Below are positions 54,654-63,960 of a DNA stretch of 64,000 nucleotides, one piece after another. The notes beneath the pieces were generated by a model that saw only the letters and a program-made list of their open reading frames with translations, did no database searches and was not told the origin of the DNA. The stretch is taken from the NCBI RefSeq assembly GCF_002964705.1, contig NZ_PQCD01000018.1:59178-123177 (forward strand), read 5' to 3'. Every line of letters begins with the position of its first letter. Position 1 is the first letter of the stretch. This DNA comes from Pseudoalteromonas sp. T1lg75. Its GTDB lineage: Bacteria > Pseudomonadota > Gammaproteobacteria > Enterobacterales > Alteromonadaceae. The translations under genes were made by a program, and so were the position numbers.

Positions 54654-55842
54654 ACCGAACCTTACATCTCATTAAAAACAGCAACCTCGACAGCAATGTC
54701 ACTCCCTCAGCTATTAACACGCAAATTGCAAATTTTTCTGGCGAGACAGTAGAAAATGTAAAAGTGATTAGTAGAGATAAAAAGAATGAAAAGACACCAA
54801 TATGTAATGTGTAATTCGCGTACTTCAATTTATTTAATAAATTAAAAATAGGAAAGCCAAATATGGCTGAGTAAAAATGAAAACACAGAGCACACATTAA
54901 AACAAAAAAAACACCCTCAGCCTTTCTATATTCCTCGCCAAAAAACCACGCCAATACATCTCCGCCAAATAAATACGTTACTAGCAACCCTGTTAACAAT
55001 AAAGGAAGTGAGAAAAACAACAACATAGCAAAGGGTTTCATTGACTTATTTTTCGATACATATGGGAAAAGCGCTTGACTAAATATTGCCGACATACCCT
55101 GACCTGCCTGATACAACCTCTCAGGAGCCGAGTATAATGCAACAATCGCAGGGCTTATAAACTGAGACAAAACCAACGAGTTACTTTGGGTATAAAACAA
55201 AGAAGAACAACGAGATAGAAAGTATTGGAATGAAACTTTATAGAACCTTAAAACACCACGCAAACAAAAAGAAAAGCAAGATGAAAATTGATTTTTTATA
55301 AAGTAAAACGCTAATAAAGCACCTAAGAAATTAGCAAGTGAATAACTCAATAACAATCGCTCAAAATTCAAAGTGGAACTTAAGTAAAAGAAAAAAACCA
55401 ATACCATAAACGATATTCTTGTGGTTAGTGTAACCCACTTTGAGCACTGCATTTTTTGCAAGCCATGAAAAACAGAGATAAACTGGAAATGTTGAAAAAT
55501 TACCGTTATAAAAACTAGAAAAATAAATAATAACGGCACCTTTGCTATAAGAAGAAAATAAGCTAGAGGCGCAAGTAAACAAGTGTTAAATAAGACTATT
55601 ATCGTAGTTTTACTTAATACAGAATTCTTGCTCAACACCCCTTTTGCTAATAACTGCACCCGTTTGACCGAGAAACCAAAATCGCTTAGGACAAACCAAA
55701 CTTGAGTAGCTGACAATAGAACAGCATACAACCCAAACTCACTGAAAGTGAGGGTTCTAGTTATGAGCGGTAATAGTAACAACGGAGCTATAAAGTTAAA
55801 AAACTGAGTAATAGCCAAGTTCTTTATATTGTTTTTTAACAC
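54643..55842 (-). CDS. wzx: Wzx-like flippase
   Basis: A 399-residue protein with about 12 membrane segments and the MOP/polysaccharide-transport look: GVLRFYKVSFQYFLSRCSSLFYT near the middle and FLPLITRTLTFSEFGLYA-like LLLPLITRTLTFSEFGLYA at the start. It would flip lipid-linked O-units to the periplasm. The start is a GTG at 55842 with only a weak AAGA site. The region is clearly AT-rich, suggesting horizontal exchange of the locus core. Confidence 0.87.
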   Translation of the reverse strand: MLKNNIKNLAITQFFNFIAPLLLLPLITRTLTFSEFGLYAVLLSATQVWFVLSDFGFSVKRVQLLAKGVLSKNSVLSKTTIIVLFNTCLLAPLAYFLLIAKVPLLFIFLVFITVIFQHFQFISVFHGLQKMQCSKWVTLTTRISFMVLVFFFYLSSTLNFERLLLSYSLANFLGALLAFYFIKNQFSSCFSFCLRGVLRFYKVSFQYFLSRCSSLFYTQSNSLVLSQFISPAIVALYSAPERLYQAGQGMSAIFSQALFPYVSKNKSMKPFAMLLFFSLPLLLTGLLVTYLFGGDVLAWFFGEEYRKAEGVFFVLMCALCFHFYSAIFGFPIFNLLNKLKYANYTLHIGVFSFFLSLLITFTFSTVSPEKFAICVLIAEGVTLLSRLLFLMRCKVRYDR

Positions 55843-55851
55843 GTATAATTC

Positions 55852-56472
55852 TTAAGGTATTAAATAATCAGAATCTAAATTCAAAAGTTTGCTTTCATCT
55901 TTTCGGTAAAAGTAGACATCGCCATTTGATCCACTCTGAATAGCGTGAAGAATTTTATTAGCGCCTTCTTCAACAGCCATGACATTAGGGTTGTTGATGT
56001 TTAAGCCATCTCTAATCTTTGTGTCAATTGCGCCAGGGCAAAAAACATTCACATAATAACCGTCTTTGTAAAGTCCTTTAGAAAGAGTCATGACTCCTGC
56101 TTTTGAAGCACAGTAAGATGTCCAATCTCTATAACTTGCAAATGCTGCTGTAGATGCAATATTGAAGATTTTTGTTTTCTTATTACCAATGAGGGCTGAG
56201 CGACAAACCAAATACGTTCCAATTAGGTTTACATTTATGTCACGAATCCACATCAATGGGTCTGAATCAGCTACTAAGCTAGAGTAAAGTGTACCTGCAT
56301 TGTTTATGACAATATCGAAGTACTTACCTTCAAAGTACTTCTCAACAGACTCAGGATCCGTTACATCTAACTCTTGTTTGCTTGGGGAGTATATTATATG
56401 GCTCGCTTTTGATAATTCTGAACAAAGAAATCTTGCTAGATCGCCCTCCCCTCCCGTTATTAATATCTTCAC
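55852..56472 (-). CDS. Short-chain dehydrogenase, possible polyol-phosphate or sugar reductase
   Basis: A 206-residue SDR: ITGGEGDLARFL (nucleotide loop), NNAGTLYSS, the catalytic Ser in NIASTAAFAS, Tyr-Lys in YCASKAG. The start is a GTG at 56472 that shares one base with the stop of the TagD-like gene (TAGTG), so the two are coupled. Because it sits with a cytidylyltransferase and a polyol-phosphate transferase, a role in making the polyol phosphate is reasonable but not shown. Confidence 0.83.
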   Translation of the reverse strand: MKILITGGEGDLARFLCSELSKASHIIYSPSKQELDVTDPESVEKYFEGKYFDIVINNAGTLYSSLVADSDPLMWIRDINVNLIGTYLVCRSALIGNKKTKIFNIASTAAFASYRDWTSYCASKAGVMTLSKGLYKDGYYVNVFCPGAIDTKIRDGLNINNPNVMAVEEGANKILHAIQSGSNGDVYFYRKDESKLLNLDSDYLIP

Positions 56473-56927
56473 TATGCAATTCCTTTAGGCTCAGGAATAG
56501 GGTGGTTATCCGATGACTCAATCAACTTCTGGTATTGATCATGTATTTTCTTTTTCAGGTTGGTTGAGCTAACACCTTTTCCATAAGGAAAGTAGAAAAC
56601 CTTGACTCCCTGCTCTTTCAAATAATCATACTTACCATACCAATCATCACCTATAACAAAAACATCTATATTTAGCTTTTTTACAGTCTCGATATGTTCA
56701 AGCGTATGTTGAGGAATGACAACGTCAGGTCCTTTCAACCCTTCAACAATGGCAATTCTCTCCTCAAAAGGTACAGCAGGAGGGTTTTTGTACGAACAGA
56801 CTAGCTCATCAGTGCTTACTCCAACAATTAAAGTGTCGCCAAGACCCCTACCATAATTAATCATCTTTAAATGATTGCTATGAAACAAATCAAAAGTGCC
56901 GGATACATAAACTACAGTTTTACTCAT
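56472..56927 (-). CDS. Glycerol-3-phosphate cytidylyltransferase-like protein (TagD family)
   Basis: A 151-residue cytidylyltransferase. Motifs are [16 protein letters not shown] (the HxGH-like site is here H-S-N-H), [24 protein letters not shown] and [19 protein letters not shown]. In the TagD family this charges glycerol-3-phosphate with CTP to CDP-glycerol. The HSNH in place of HxGH is a small variation at the CTP site. The ATG overlaps the wecB stop by eight bases. Confidence 0.85.
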   Translation of the reverse strand: MSKTVVYVSGTFDLFHSNHLKMINYGRGLGDTLIVGVSTDELVCSYKNPPAVPFEERIAIVEGLKGPDVVIPQHTLEHIETVKKLNIDVFVIGDDWYGKYDYLKEQGVKVFYFPYGKGVSSTNLKKKIHDQYQKLIESSDNHPIPEPKGIA

Positions 56928-58047
56928 TATTACCTCTTAATAATATGGATATTATTCTTTTTGATGCTTCACCATCTCCATATGGATTATGTGCAAAGCT
57001 CATATCATCATATGCAACTTGATTTGTTAGGAGCTCATTAAGTGACTCGATAATTTTAACTTTATCAGTACCAACTAGCTTAACTGTTCCAGCTTTTACC
57101 GCTTCGGGCCTCTCTGTTGTATCTCGCATTACTAATACTGGCTTTCCAAGACTTGGAGCTTCTTCTTGAATACCTCCAGAGTCAGTGAGAATAATGTTGG
57201 CACGGTTCATTAAATAAACAAACGGTAAATATTGTTGTGGCTCGATCAGCTTAATATTATCTACGTCCGCCAGAATGCGGTTTACCGGCTCTTGCACATT
57301 AGGGTTTAAATGCACAGGGTAAACAATTTGTACATCCGAGTGTGATTTTGCTACTTCTACCAAGGCTTCGCAAATGCGCTCAAAACCGCCACCAAAACTT
57401 TCGCGTCGGTGCCCTGTAACCAATACGAGCTTTTTATCAGCATCTAAAAATGGAAACTGGGCATCCAGTGTTGTTTGCAAATCAATGTTTGATTCAAGCT
57501 TGTCTTTCACCATCAATAACGCATCAATTACCGTATTACCGGTTATATGAATTGACTCACTTGGATAATTTTCCGCGAGCAAATTATCTTTACTGGTTTG
57601 AGTTGGTGCAAAATGGAACTTGGTCAGTGCCCCTGTTAGCTTGCGGTTAGCTTCTTCCGGCCATGGACTATATATATTACCAGTGCGCAAGCCAGCTTCA
57701 ACGTGCCCTACTGCAATTTGCTCGTAATAGGCAGCCAAGCTAGCGGCGAATGTAGTTGCTGTATCGCCATGAACAAGCACAACATCTGGCTTAAACTCTT
57801 TGAGAACTGGTGTAAGCTCTAGCAATATGCGACTGCTTACCTCAGGTAAAGTTTGCCCAGCTTTCATTAAGTTCAAGTCATAATCAGGAGTAATTTCGAA
57901 TAACTCCAATACCTGATCCAGCATTTCACGGTGCTGTGCGGTTACACAGACCTTAGCATCAAAGCGCTCATCTACTGACAAAGCGTGAACTAGTGGCGCC
58001 ATTTTGATTGCTTCAGGGCGAGTTCCAAATACAGTTAATACTTTCAT
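56920..58047 (-). CDS. wecB: UDP-N-acetylglucosamine 2-epimerase (non-hydrolysing)
   Basis: A 375-residue GT-B-like epimerase with [29 protein letters not shown], the catalytic block [24 protein letters not shown] and [14 protein letters not shown]. It interconverts UDP-GlcNAc and UDP-ManNAc. The UDP-ManNAc dehydrogenase (wecC) that often follows is not in the window, so ManNAc itself is the likely product used. The ATG at 58047 follows the Wzz stop by two bases; the frame upstream of it starts with TTG. Confidence 0.95.
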   Translation of the reverse strand: MKVLTVFGTRPEAIKMAPLVHALSVDERFDAKVCVTAQHREMLDQVLELFEITPDYDLNLMKAGQTLPEVSSRILLELTPVLKEFKPDVVLVHGDTATTFAASLAAYYEQIAVGHVEAGLRTGNIYSPWPEEANRKLTGALTKFHFAPTQTSKDNLLAENYPSESIHITGNTVIDALLMVKDKLESNIDLQTTLDAQFPFLDADKKLVLVTGHRRESFGGGFERICEALVEVAKSHSDVQIVYPVHLNPNVQEPVNRILADVDNIKLIEPQQYLPFVYLMNRANIILTDSGGIQEEAPSLGKPVLVMRDTTERPEAVKAGTVKLVGTDKVKIIESLNELLTNQVAYDDMSFAHNPYGDGEASKRIISILLRGNNE

Positions 58048-58049
58048 AT

Positions 58050-58994
58050 TCAACCCTTTTTAGCAAAATGACGCACTAGTACGATGAGAGATGCAAGCAT
58101 ACAACCTAACATGACTCCTAAAATGCATATTAGAGCACGTTTTGGATCACTTTTTTCCTCTGCAATTACCGCTGGATCGATTGTTTTTAGCGTGTACTCA
58201 TCTCGAACGCTGGCTAGCATTTTTGTTTGTTGTTGTTGTTCGATTAGTTGATAAAATACCTTCTGCATATCGGCTACCGAGGTTTCTTGCAGGGCATTAT
58301 TAAGGTATTCAATACTATTATCTGCATCTGCAATGTCATTTGCTCGCATCGTATTATTGAGCTGTTCAATTAGCTTGTCTGTAAGCTCTTTGGCTACTAC
58401 TGGCGAGTAGTGCTTTACAGATATTGTCACTAACCCTGTTTCTTTGTCTTGCGAAACATTTAAGAACTGTTTCGTGAACTTAGCATGCACTTCCAACTGA
58501 CTGGGCTCAGGTTGTTTAGGTGCTTTAACTTCTCGTATCCAAACACCCTTTTCAGAGTCATAAACCTCTGGGTCGTAAATAACCTTATTACTTGCTTGTT
58601 CCCAGCCGTTAGCGGCCATAATCAGGGGTTTTAAGTTGTGTTCTTGTACAAACTCACCAACAAAAGAGCGGCTTTTTAGTAACTCCAGAGCAATAGTGGT
58701 TTTATCAGCGCTACCGCCACCTAGATTTACACCAGCAAGAGAGGCCAAACCACCAAACTGACCAGCTAAAGCGGATAACCCACCACTTTGACCATCTTCA
58801 GCAGGAGCCAGCAACGCCTCACTTTTATAAATGTTAGGCAAACTAAGCGCGTACGCGACTGCAATAACAGCTGCGATCAGGGTTGTGCCTATAATGATCC
58901 ATTTACCTTGCCAAAGCGCTAAAAACAGCTCCTTTAAATCGATCTCATCATCGGCTAGCACAGCTTGTTGCATCTCTATATTTTGATTATTCAT
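58050..58994 (-). CDS. wzz: Wzz-family polysaccharide chain-length determinant
   Basis: A 314-residue protein with a Wzz topology. Membrane segments lie near residues 33-52 ([21 protein letters not shown]) and 285-305 ([20 protein letters not shown]), with a Pro/Gly-containing stretch (SDPKRA) just before the second. The periplasmic part has coiled regions ([20 protein letters not shown]) and a Gly-rich segment ([13 protein letters not shown]). It sets glycan length with Wzy. No cytoplasmic kinase domain follows, unlike Wzc. The ATG at 58994 has AAGGAG nine bases upstream. Confidence 0.92.
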   Translation of the reverse strand: MNNQNIEMQQAVLADDEIDLKELFLALWQGKWIIIGTTLIAAVIAVAYALSLPNIYKSEALLAPAEDGQSGGLSALAGQFGGLASLAGVNLGGGSADKTTIALELLKSRSFVGEFVQEHNLKPLIMAANGWEQASNKVIYDPEVYDSEKGVWIREVKAPKQPEPSQLEVHAKFTKQFLNVSQDKETGLVTISVKHYSPVVAKELTDKLIEQLNNTMRANDIADADNSIEYLNNALQETSVADMQKVFYQLIEQQQQTKMLASVRDEYTLKTIDPAVIAEEKSDPKRALICILGVMLGCMLASLIVLVRHFAKKG

Positions 58995-59007
58995 TATGTG
59001 CAACTCC

Positions 59008-61695
59008 TTATAGGCCGCGAATAGCAGCTAGGCCTACACCGATCTGATAAAAGATCTGCGTGGCCGTGCTCCAAAGCGTAAGATTATCCATATGCGCTGT
59101 ATCCATGGGTACGACTATAGTATCGCCAGGCTCGATTTGATACCCTGTATTTACCGCAAACCAACCTTTATTTTGTGGTACATATACCGAACCATCAGCC
59201 TTAATCACATAGATACGATCTTCATCGGCTCGCGCCTTTGTGCCACCACTAAGGCGAATATATTCATCTAAGTCGGTCTTATTACTGTAAAGGTGAGAGG
59301 TTGCATAGTTAACTTCACCAATCACACTTACCGAATCCCGCTTAGAAGGCACATAAAGGGCATCGCCATTTTGCAGTACTAGCTCTTGCTCATCGGCCAA
59401 AATTTCCCCGAGATCTATAACTAAACGACCTATCGTTGGCATCGATGATAAATCTGCAATTAACCTATTCATTTCATCATACGATAGGTTATTGCTACCC
59501 ATTGATTGTTCGAAGCTCTTTGAAGCCAAGTCCCTACGCAATTCATTGGTCAAGCGTTGCAGTTGCTTTTGCTCTTGGGCTTTAATAGATACACGAGTAA
59601 AAATAGCCGCATTAAGTGCCGCATAACTTGAAAAACCACCTGCACGCTTAATAACATCATTAATCGTTTCACCGCGACGAATGGTATATTGGCCCGGAAA
59701 GGTCACCTCACCATGCAAGGTCACCTTGATATTTTCCTGCCAATTAGGAATGGTCAACACATTAAGAGTGTCTTTACTTCGCAGTAAAGGCATTTGATCA
59801 GCATTACCGCTCAGTGCATCTTGCAAGTTGAAGGAAATATGCTGCACATCTGTGTTTGTGCCGCTCTCGGAGCGAGTAATTTCTGCTTGCTCTAAATATG
59901 CAGATTCGGTTAAACCACCAGCTGCGGTAATTAGCTCTTTTACGTTCATTCTCTCAGAAAGCGGATAAACACCTGGGAAGCGTACGTTGCCGCTTGCTTC
60001 AACCAGCTTAATGCGCTCGCCGGCTCCGGCTTGCATTTGCAACTGATTGACAACTTTTGCTAACAGTTGCTTACGGCTAAAGGTGGCGTAATCTCCCTTA
60101 TCACCGTCTTGTTTCTCGACAATAACTCGACTCAGGCTATCGCTAGCAACTTCTTCTTCCTCAAGAATAGCGCTCTGGCGAGGCGCACCAACGTGCTTTT
60201 CAAACTGGCGCTGTTCAAACAGATGCCATAGTTTTACTTTTTGTTGTAGTTCTTGCTCGGCTTCGGTAAGCGCCAGCTGTTTTAGGGCGTTTTGCTCTGC
60301 TTTTTTTGACTCAAAGCGGCTAAATACTATTACCTTATCGCGCGGTTGTAGCGACAAGTTATGTGCACTGTTGCCAGCAATCGCTTCGGCTAGGTTAAAC
60401 TGATGCACCTCGATATTGCCGTATACATCCACTTCGCGCAGTAGCAAAGCGTAAGTTAAATCAGCCTGAGGGAGTAGGTCACCGCGTAATGACACCAGCA
60501 TATCTGCAATCCGCTTGCCCTGATACCAGGAGTACTCACCCGGGCGCGTTACAGCACCAATCAGGGTTACCGCATTATTGTATGCACTACTGCTTTCATC
60601 AATACGCACCACATCTCCATCCTGAGGAGTGTAGCCTGAGTTTGTCTTAGAGAAATCAAAAGATAGAATTTGCTTATAATCGCCATTGCCGGCGCGTTCT
60701 ACCGTCACTTTCTCACTGTAGGCATTGGCCTTTAAGCCACCCGCCATAGCTAGTAAATCGGCAGTACTTTCGCCTTTTTTCAGTTCGAAAATAGCAGGAC
60801 GTTTTACCGCGCCTGCCACACTCACCTGAGCTCCTACCGGTGGAATAAACACCACATCACCGGGCTTTAAGATGATGTCGTTGCTGCTATCGCCTTTAAT
60901 AAGCAGGTCATACAGGTCGAAACGATTCACCACCTTGCCACCACGCTTAATCTCGATATTACGCAGTGAAGCGATATCGCTTACACCACCGCTGGCAAAC
61001 AGCGCGTGAGTTACAGTGCTTAGTGAAGACAAGGTGTAACTGCCTGGTTTATAGGCCTCACCTACCACCAACACACGAATGCTGCGCAGTTGACCAAGTG
61101 AGACGAAAGCTTTTACGCCGATCATCTCATTGCTAACTTTTTCGCTAACAAGGGACTTTAATTCTTTAAAGGTCATGCCGGCCACATGCACCGGAGCCAG
61201 CTTAGGAATACTTAAACGGCCAGAGCGGTCGATGCTCGCATCCACCGTTGCCGACTCTTTACCATACAGGGAAATTTGTACTTGGTCGCCAGGGCGCACT
61301 ATGTAGTCATCGGGAACAGGCGCACTTTCGCTCGGCATAAAGCTGGTTGGTTCACCGGCGAAGATGTCATAGCCAAAGGGTTTTAGCTCTTCTTGCTTTG
61401 GTTTGAACTTTTCTTCTGGCGTTTTTGGCTCAGCGTTTTCACCATAAACTTTACGCTCACCAATTGTGCTTTGCGCTTCTTGGTTGTTTGCACTCGACCT
61501 AGAAGAACCGCCAATTATTGAATCAAGGTCAACACCATATTGCCGTGCCAAGGCTTCTTGCTGAGCGCGAGGTAACTTTTTGAACTGCTCAATTTGCGCG
61601 GGTGAAGGAGTAAGCGCTTGAGTTATAGTTGTGTAAAACAGTATAAAAATGGCGGAAAAGGCGCCGAGGTAGGTCTTAAACATTTTTCCCTGCAT
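59008..61695 (-). CDS. Large SLBB-domain polysaccharide export protein (Wza-like)
   Basis: An 895-residue exported protein with a signal peptide ending near TTITQA. A polysaccharide-export domain (about 125-205, YIVRPGDQVQISLYG) is followed by several SLBB-type repeats (VAGAVKRPAIFELKKG, LIGAVTRPGEYSWYQG, LHGEVTFPGQYTIRRGE, VIGEVNYATSHLYSN). It is far longer than Wza (about 380), and ends in a short hydrophobic IFYQIGVGLAAI segment. It should form or support the outer-membrane exit channel. The ATG at 61695 has GGAG upstream. First gene of the long polysaccharide locus. Confidence 0.9.
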   Translation of the reverse strand: MQGKMFKTYLGAFSAIFILFYTTITQALTPSPAQIEQFKKLPRAQQEALARQYGVDLDSIIGGSSRSSANNQEAQSTIGERKVYGENAEPKTPEEKFKPKQEELKPFGYDIFAGEPTSFMPSESAPVPDDYIVRPGDQVQISLYGKESATVDASIDRSGRLSIPKLAPVHVAGMTFKELKSLVSEKVSNEMIGVKAFVSLGQLRSIRVLVVGEAYKPGSYTLSSLSTVTHALFASGGVSDIASLRNIEIKRGGKVVNRFDLYDLLIKGDSSNDIILKPGDVVFIPPVGAQVSVAGAVKRPAIFELKKGESTADLLAMAGGLKANAYSEKVTVERAGNGDYKQILSFDFSKTNSGYTPQDGDVVRIDESSSAYNNAVTLIGAVTRPGEYSWYQGKRIADMLVSLRGDLLPQADLTYALLLREVDVYGNIEVHQFNLAEAIAGNSAHNLSLQPRDKVIVFSRFESKKAEQNALKQLALTEAEQELQQKVKLWHLFEQRQFEKHVGAPRQSAILEEEEVASDSLSRVIVEKQDGDKGDYATFSRKQLLAKVVNQLQMQAGAGERIKLVEASGNVRFPGVYPLSERMNVKELITAAGGLTESAYLEQAEITRSESGTNTDVQHISFNLQDALSGNADQMPLLRSKDTLNVLTIPNWQENIKVTLHGEVTFPGQYTIRRGETINDVIKRAGGFSSYAALNAAIFTRVSIKAQEQKQLQRLTNELRRDLASKSFEQSMGSNNLSYDEMNRLIADLSSMPTIGRLVIDLGEILADEQELVLQNGDALYVPSKRDSVSVIGEVNYATSHLYSNKTDLDEYIRLSGGTKARADEDRIYVIKADGSVYVPQNKGWFAVNTGYQIEPGDTIVVPMDTAHMDNLTLWSTATQIFYQIGVGLAAIRGL

Positions 61696-61730
61696 GTTTG
61701 ACTCCAAAAAGATGCCATATCATACACGAC

Positions 61731-61778
61731 AAAACCCACGAAAAAAATGCGTAAAAAGCAATTTTAGCGTGGGTTTTT
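61731..61778 (-). terminator. Terminator of the DUF481 gene
   Basis: The arms AAAACCCACG and CGTGGGTTTT enclose a 27-base loop, with a T tail on the minus strand. It separates the DUF481/MscS genes from the polysaccharide locus. The promoter of that locus must lie here too, but no ops/JUMPstart element was found in 61696-61786. Confidence 0.65.
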
Positions 61779-61786
61779 ATGTGAAC

Positions 61787-62566
61787 TTAGAAGTTATAAA
61801 CTAAGGTCAGTGCCGTTTCTGTATCGGTATTATCTTTGTCATCCGCAACATCAGAGTTGTGAACGACATTAAAACCAACCTTCATTTGCAACGAACCATT
61901 AATTTTGGTTAACAATGCCGACTCAGAGCGGGTTTTGGTGTTGGTATCACCATATTCCATGGCCAGTAACTGAGTAAACTTAGCGCCTTCAGAGATCTGC
62001 CAGGAGAAATCAGCTTTAGCAAGGGCAATCACTTCGCCTTCCCATTCATCGGCAAGCGACTGACCATTACCATCAACCTCAGTGCTGTCATCCGGATATC
62101 TAAAATACTTATAACCAGGACCAACCTCAGCATTAAGAACCATGGTTTCATCATCGATTAGGCGTAAACCATAACCGCCCGATACTACGAGCTCCTCACG
62201 ATAGGCACCAAAGTAATCGCTCAGGTATGAGCCATAGATGAATAAGTGTGCGTTCTTCTCGTTTAATTTGTAATTACCTTGCGCGGAACCAAAGTACTTT
62301 TCATTGGTGCGCTCAGTAATTTTAGTGCCATCGTCCTGCTCAACTTCATCTTCTTTATACAGGCCGCTTAATTTGTACTCGTTATTCCACTTTTCTAGAT
62401 TGTGTTTAACGGTAAGCGCACCTTTAAAGGTGGTTGTTTCGGTGTTACCACTGGTGATAATGGCGCCAAGTTCGGCGTTTGCTTCCCAGGTTTTTTTCTC
62501 TTCTTCTGCTACAACAGTAGTTGCAGCAAAAGCTGCAACTAATAAAGATAGGTACTTCAATTTCAT
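61787..62566 (-). CDS. DUF481 outer-membrane protein (YdiY-like)
   Basis: A 259-residue protein with a signal peptide ending near TTVVA and then beta-rich sequence of alternating residues ending in F (LTLVYNF), as for outer-membrane barrels. WEANAELGAIITSGNTETTTF is typical for the DUF481 salt-induced family. The exact role is not known. It is separated by only 19 bases from the upstream MscS gene, so the two could share a transcript. Confidence 0.88.
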   Translation of the reverse strand: MKLKYLSLLVAAFAATTVVAEEEKKTWEANAELGAIITSGNTETTTFKGALTVKHNLEKWNNEYKLSGLYKEDEVEQDDGTKITERTNEKYFGSAQGNYKLNEKNAHLFIYGSYLSDYFGAYREELVVSGGYGLRLIDDETMVLNAEVGPGYKYFRYPDDSTEVDGNGQSLADEWEGEVIALAKADFSWQISEGAKFTQLLAMEYGDTNTKTRSESALLTKINGSLQMKVGFNVVHNSDVADDKDNTDTETALTLVYNF

Positions 62567-62585
62567 GTTAGCGATATTCCCCTAA

Positions 62586-63407
62586 TTATTCGCCTGTTTT
62601 GTGTAAGTGCACATCCATTTGTGGGTATGGAATACCAACGTCATTAGCGTCTAGTTCAATCTTGATGTTTTCCATTAGATCGAAGTAAGTTGGCCAGTAA
62701 TCTGCGGTGTTAACCCATGGACGAACAACAAAGTTAACGCTTGAGTCGGCCAGCTCGCTCACAGCAACCGTGTAGGCTGGGTCTTTCAAAATGCGGCTTT
62801 CGGCGTCTAGCACTGACTTCAATACACTTTTGGCTTTTTTCAGATCAGCATCATAGCTTACACCAATCACTAGATCGATTCGACGGGTCTGTTCACGAGA
62901 ATAGTTAACAATAGCGCCTGACATAATGGCCGAGTTAGGCATAACGATGATTTTATTGTCTGGCGTATTTAGCTCGGTCGAGAAGATTTCAATCTTACGT
63001 ACCGAACCGGCTTTGCCGCCCGCTTCGATGTAGTCGCCCGATTTGAAAGGACGAAGGATGATAATTAGCACACCGGAAGCGAAGTTTGATAGTGAGCCTT
63101 GAAGTGCTAAGCCAACCGCTAAGCCCGCGGCACCCAAAATAGCAATAAAGGAAGTTGTTTCAATACCTACTTGAGACAAGGCCATCAAAACGGTACCAAC
63201 AAAAACGAGTGCATAAATAATGCTACCGCAGAACGAGCCTACAGCTTTATCTACTTTACGTTTGGCAAATGCTTTTTCAGTTAGGCCACCACACCACTTT
63301 GCTATGCGTAGACCAACAAAAAAGACAACGAGGGCAAGTACAAATTGTACTGCGTAGTGAAGTAACAGATCCGAGTTTTCCGAGATCCAGTTCGTTACAG
63401 TTTCCAT
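62586..63407 (-). CDS. mscS: Small-conductance mechanosensitive channel
   Basis: A 273-residue protein with three N-terminal membrane segments. The pore helix is GAAGLAVGLALQGSLSN, followed by ILRPFKSGDYIEAGG and VIGVSYDAD, then YPQMDVHL near the C-terminus, collinear with E. coli MscS (286). It opens when membrane tension rises and releases solutes on osmotic down-shock. The ATG at 63407 has AGGAG upstream, and the longer frame to 63473 is rejected. Confidence 0.94.
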   Translation of the reverse strand: METVTNWISENSDLLLHYAVQFVLALVVFFVGLRIAKWCGGLTEKAFAKRKVDKAVGSFCGSIIYALVFVGTVLMALSQVGIETTSFIAILGAAGLAVGLALQGSLSNFASGVLIIILRPFKSGDYIEAGGKAGSVRKIEIFSTELNTPDNKIIVMPNSAIMSGAIVNYSREQTRRIDLVIGVSYDADLKKAKSVLKSVLDAESRILKDPAYTVAVSELADSSVNFVVRPWVNTADYWPTYFDLMENIKIELDANDVGIPYPQMDVHLHKTGE

Positions 63408-63630
63408 TAGCGCTCCTATCATTCGCTTTTTGCTTGATACAACGACAAAATTAAACGACTTCGCTGTACCCAATCCGTAATTATCTCAACTTTCGTATAA
63501 ACCGCAACTAAACATTGGTACGGTTCACCTAATAATAAAAGTAAGTCGTGCTTTTTGCCTATTTTTTATCTAGTTACACACCTTTAGAGATTAAATTTAC
63601 AGCAAACAAAAAAAACTCGCCAATTTACTC

Positions 63631-63659
63631 TTCACAACCTCAATTAAACTATGTATTAT
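63631..63659 (+). promoter_or_regulatory. Sigma-70 promoter of tRNA-His
   Basis: TTCACA, a 17-base spacer and TATTAT, followed by the GC-rich discriminator GCGCGCC as in stable-RNA promoters. A small CACAC/GTGTG hairpin lies in the transcript leader. Confidence 0.75.
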
Positions 63660-63696
63660 GCGCGCCACACATCGAGAGGTGTGTAACTTCTTTATG

Positions 63697-63772
63697 GCGG
63701 CTGTAGCTCAGTTGGTAGAGCCCTGGATTGTGATTCCGGTTGTCGCGAGTTCAAGTCTCGTCAGTCGCCCCA
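63697..63772 (+). tRNA. tRNA-His (anticodon GUG)
   Basis: A 76-base gene. The acceptor GCGGCTG pairs CAGTCGC, discriminator C73 and CCA are encoded, and the extra G-1 (63696) typical of tRNA-His precedes it. The anticodon GTG is at 63730-63732 in the stem CTGGA/TCCGG. A single tRNA, divergent from mscS. Confidence 0.97.
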
Positions 63773-63889
63773 TCTCCCCCTTGTTTTTAAATCTCCATTT
63801 TATAACCTAATTAGATTCCTTCTAAGTTAAGCTCTATTCGAAGCCAACCTGCATTTGTGCACTGAATCTATTTCAGCCCTTGTTAAATT

Positions 63890-63940
63890 TACCTGTAGGT
63901 CAGGCTTTATCCTGACAAAAGCGCAAGGCTGAAGCAATTG
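63890..63940. repeat. Diverged REP-like element, copy C
   Basis: CCTGTAGGTCAGG, a loop and CCTGACAAAAGCG give the inverted pair GTCAGG/CCTGAC (63899-63916), flanked as in copies A and B by TGTAG and ACAA, and then CGCAAGGCTGAAGC. The rest of 63773-64000 shows no gene. Confidence 0.65.
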
Positions 63941-63960
63941 CCGGGAATCTGACAAAGCAA

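Noticed and set aside
61696..61786. ops/JUMPstart element for RfaH before the polysaccharide locus
   Set aside because: GGCGGTAG or a close variant is not visible in the short upstream region.
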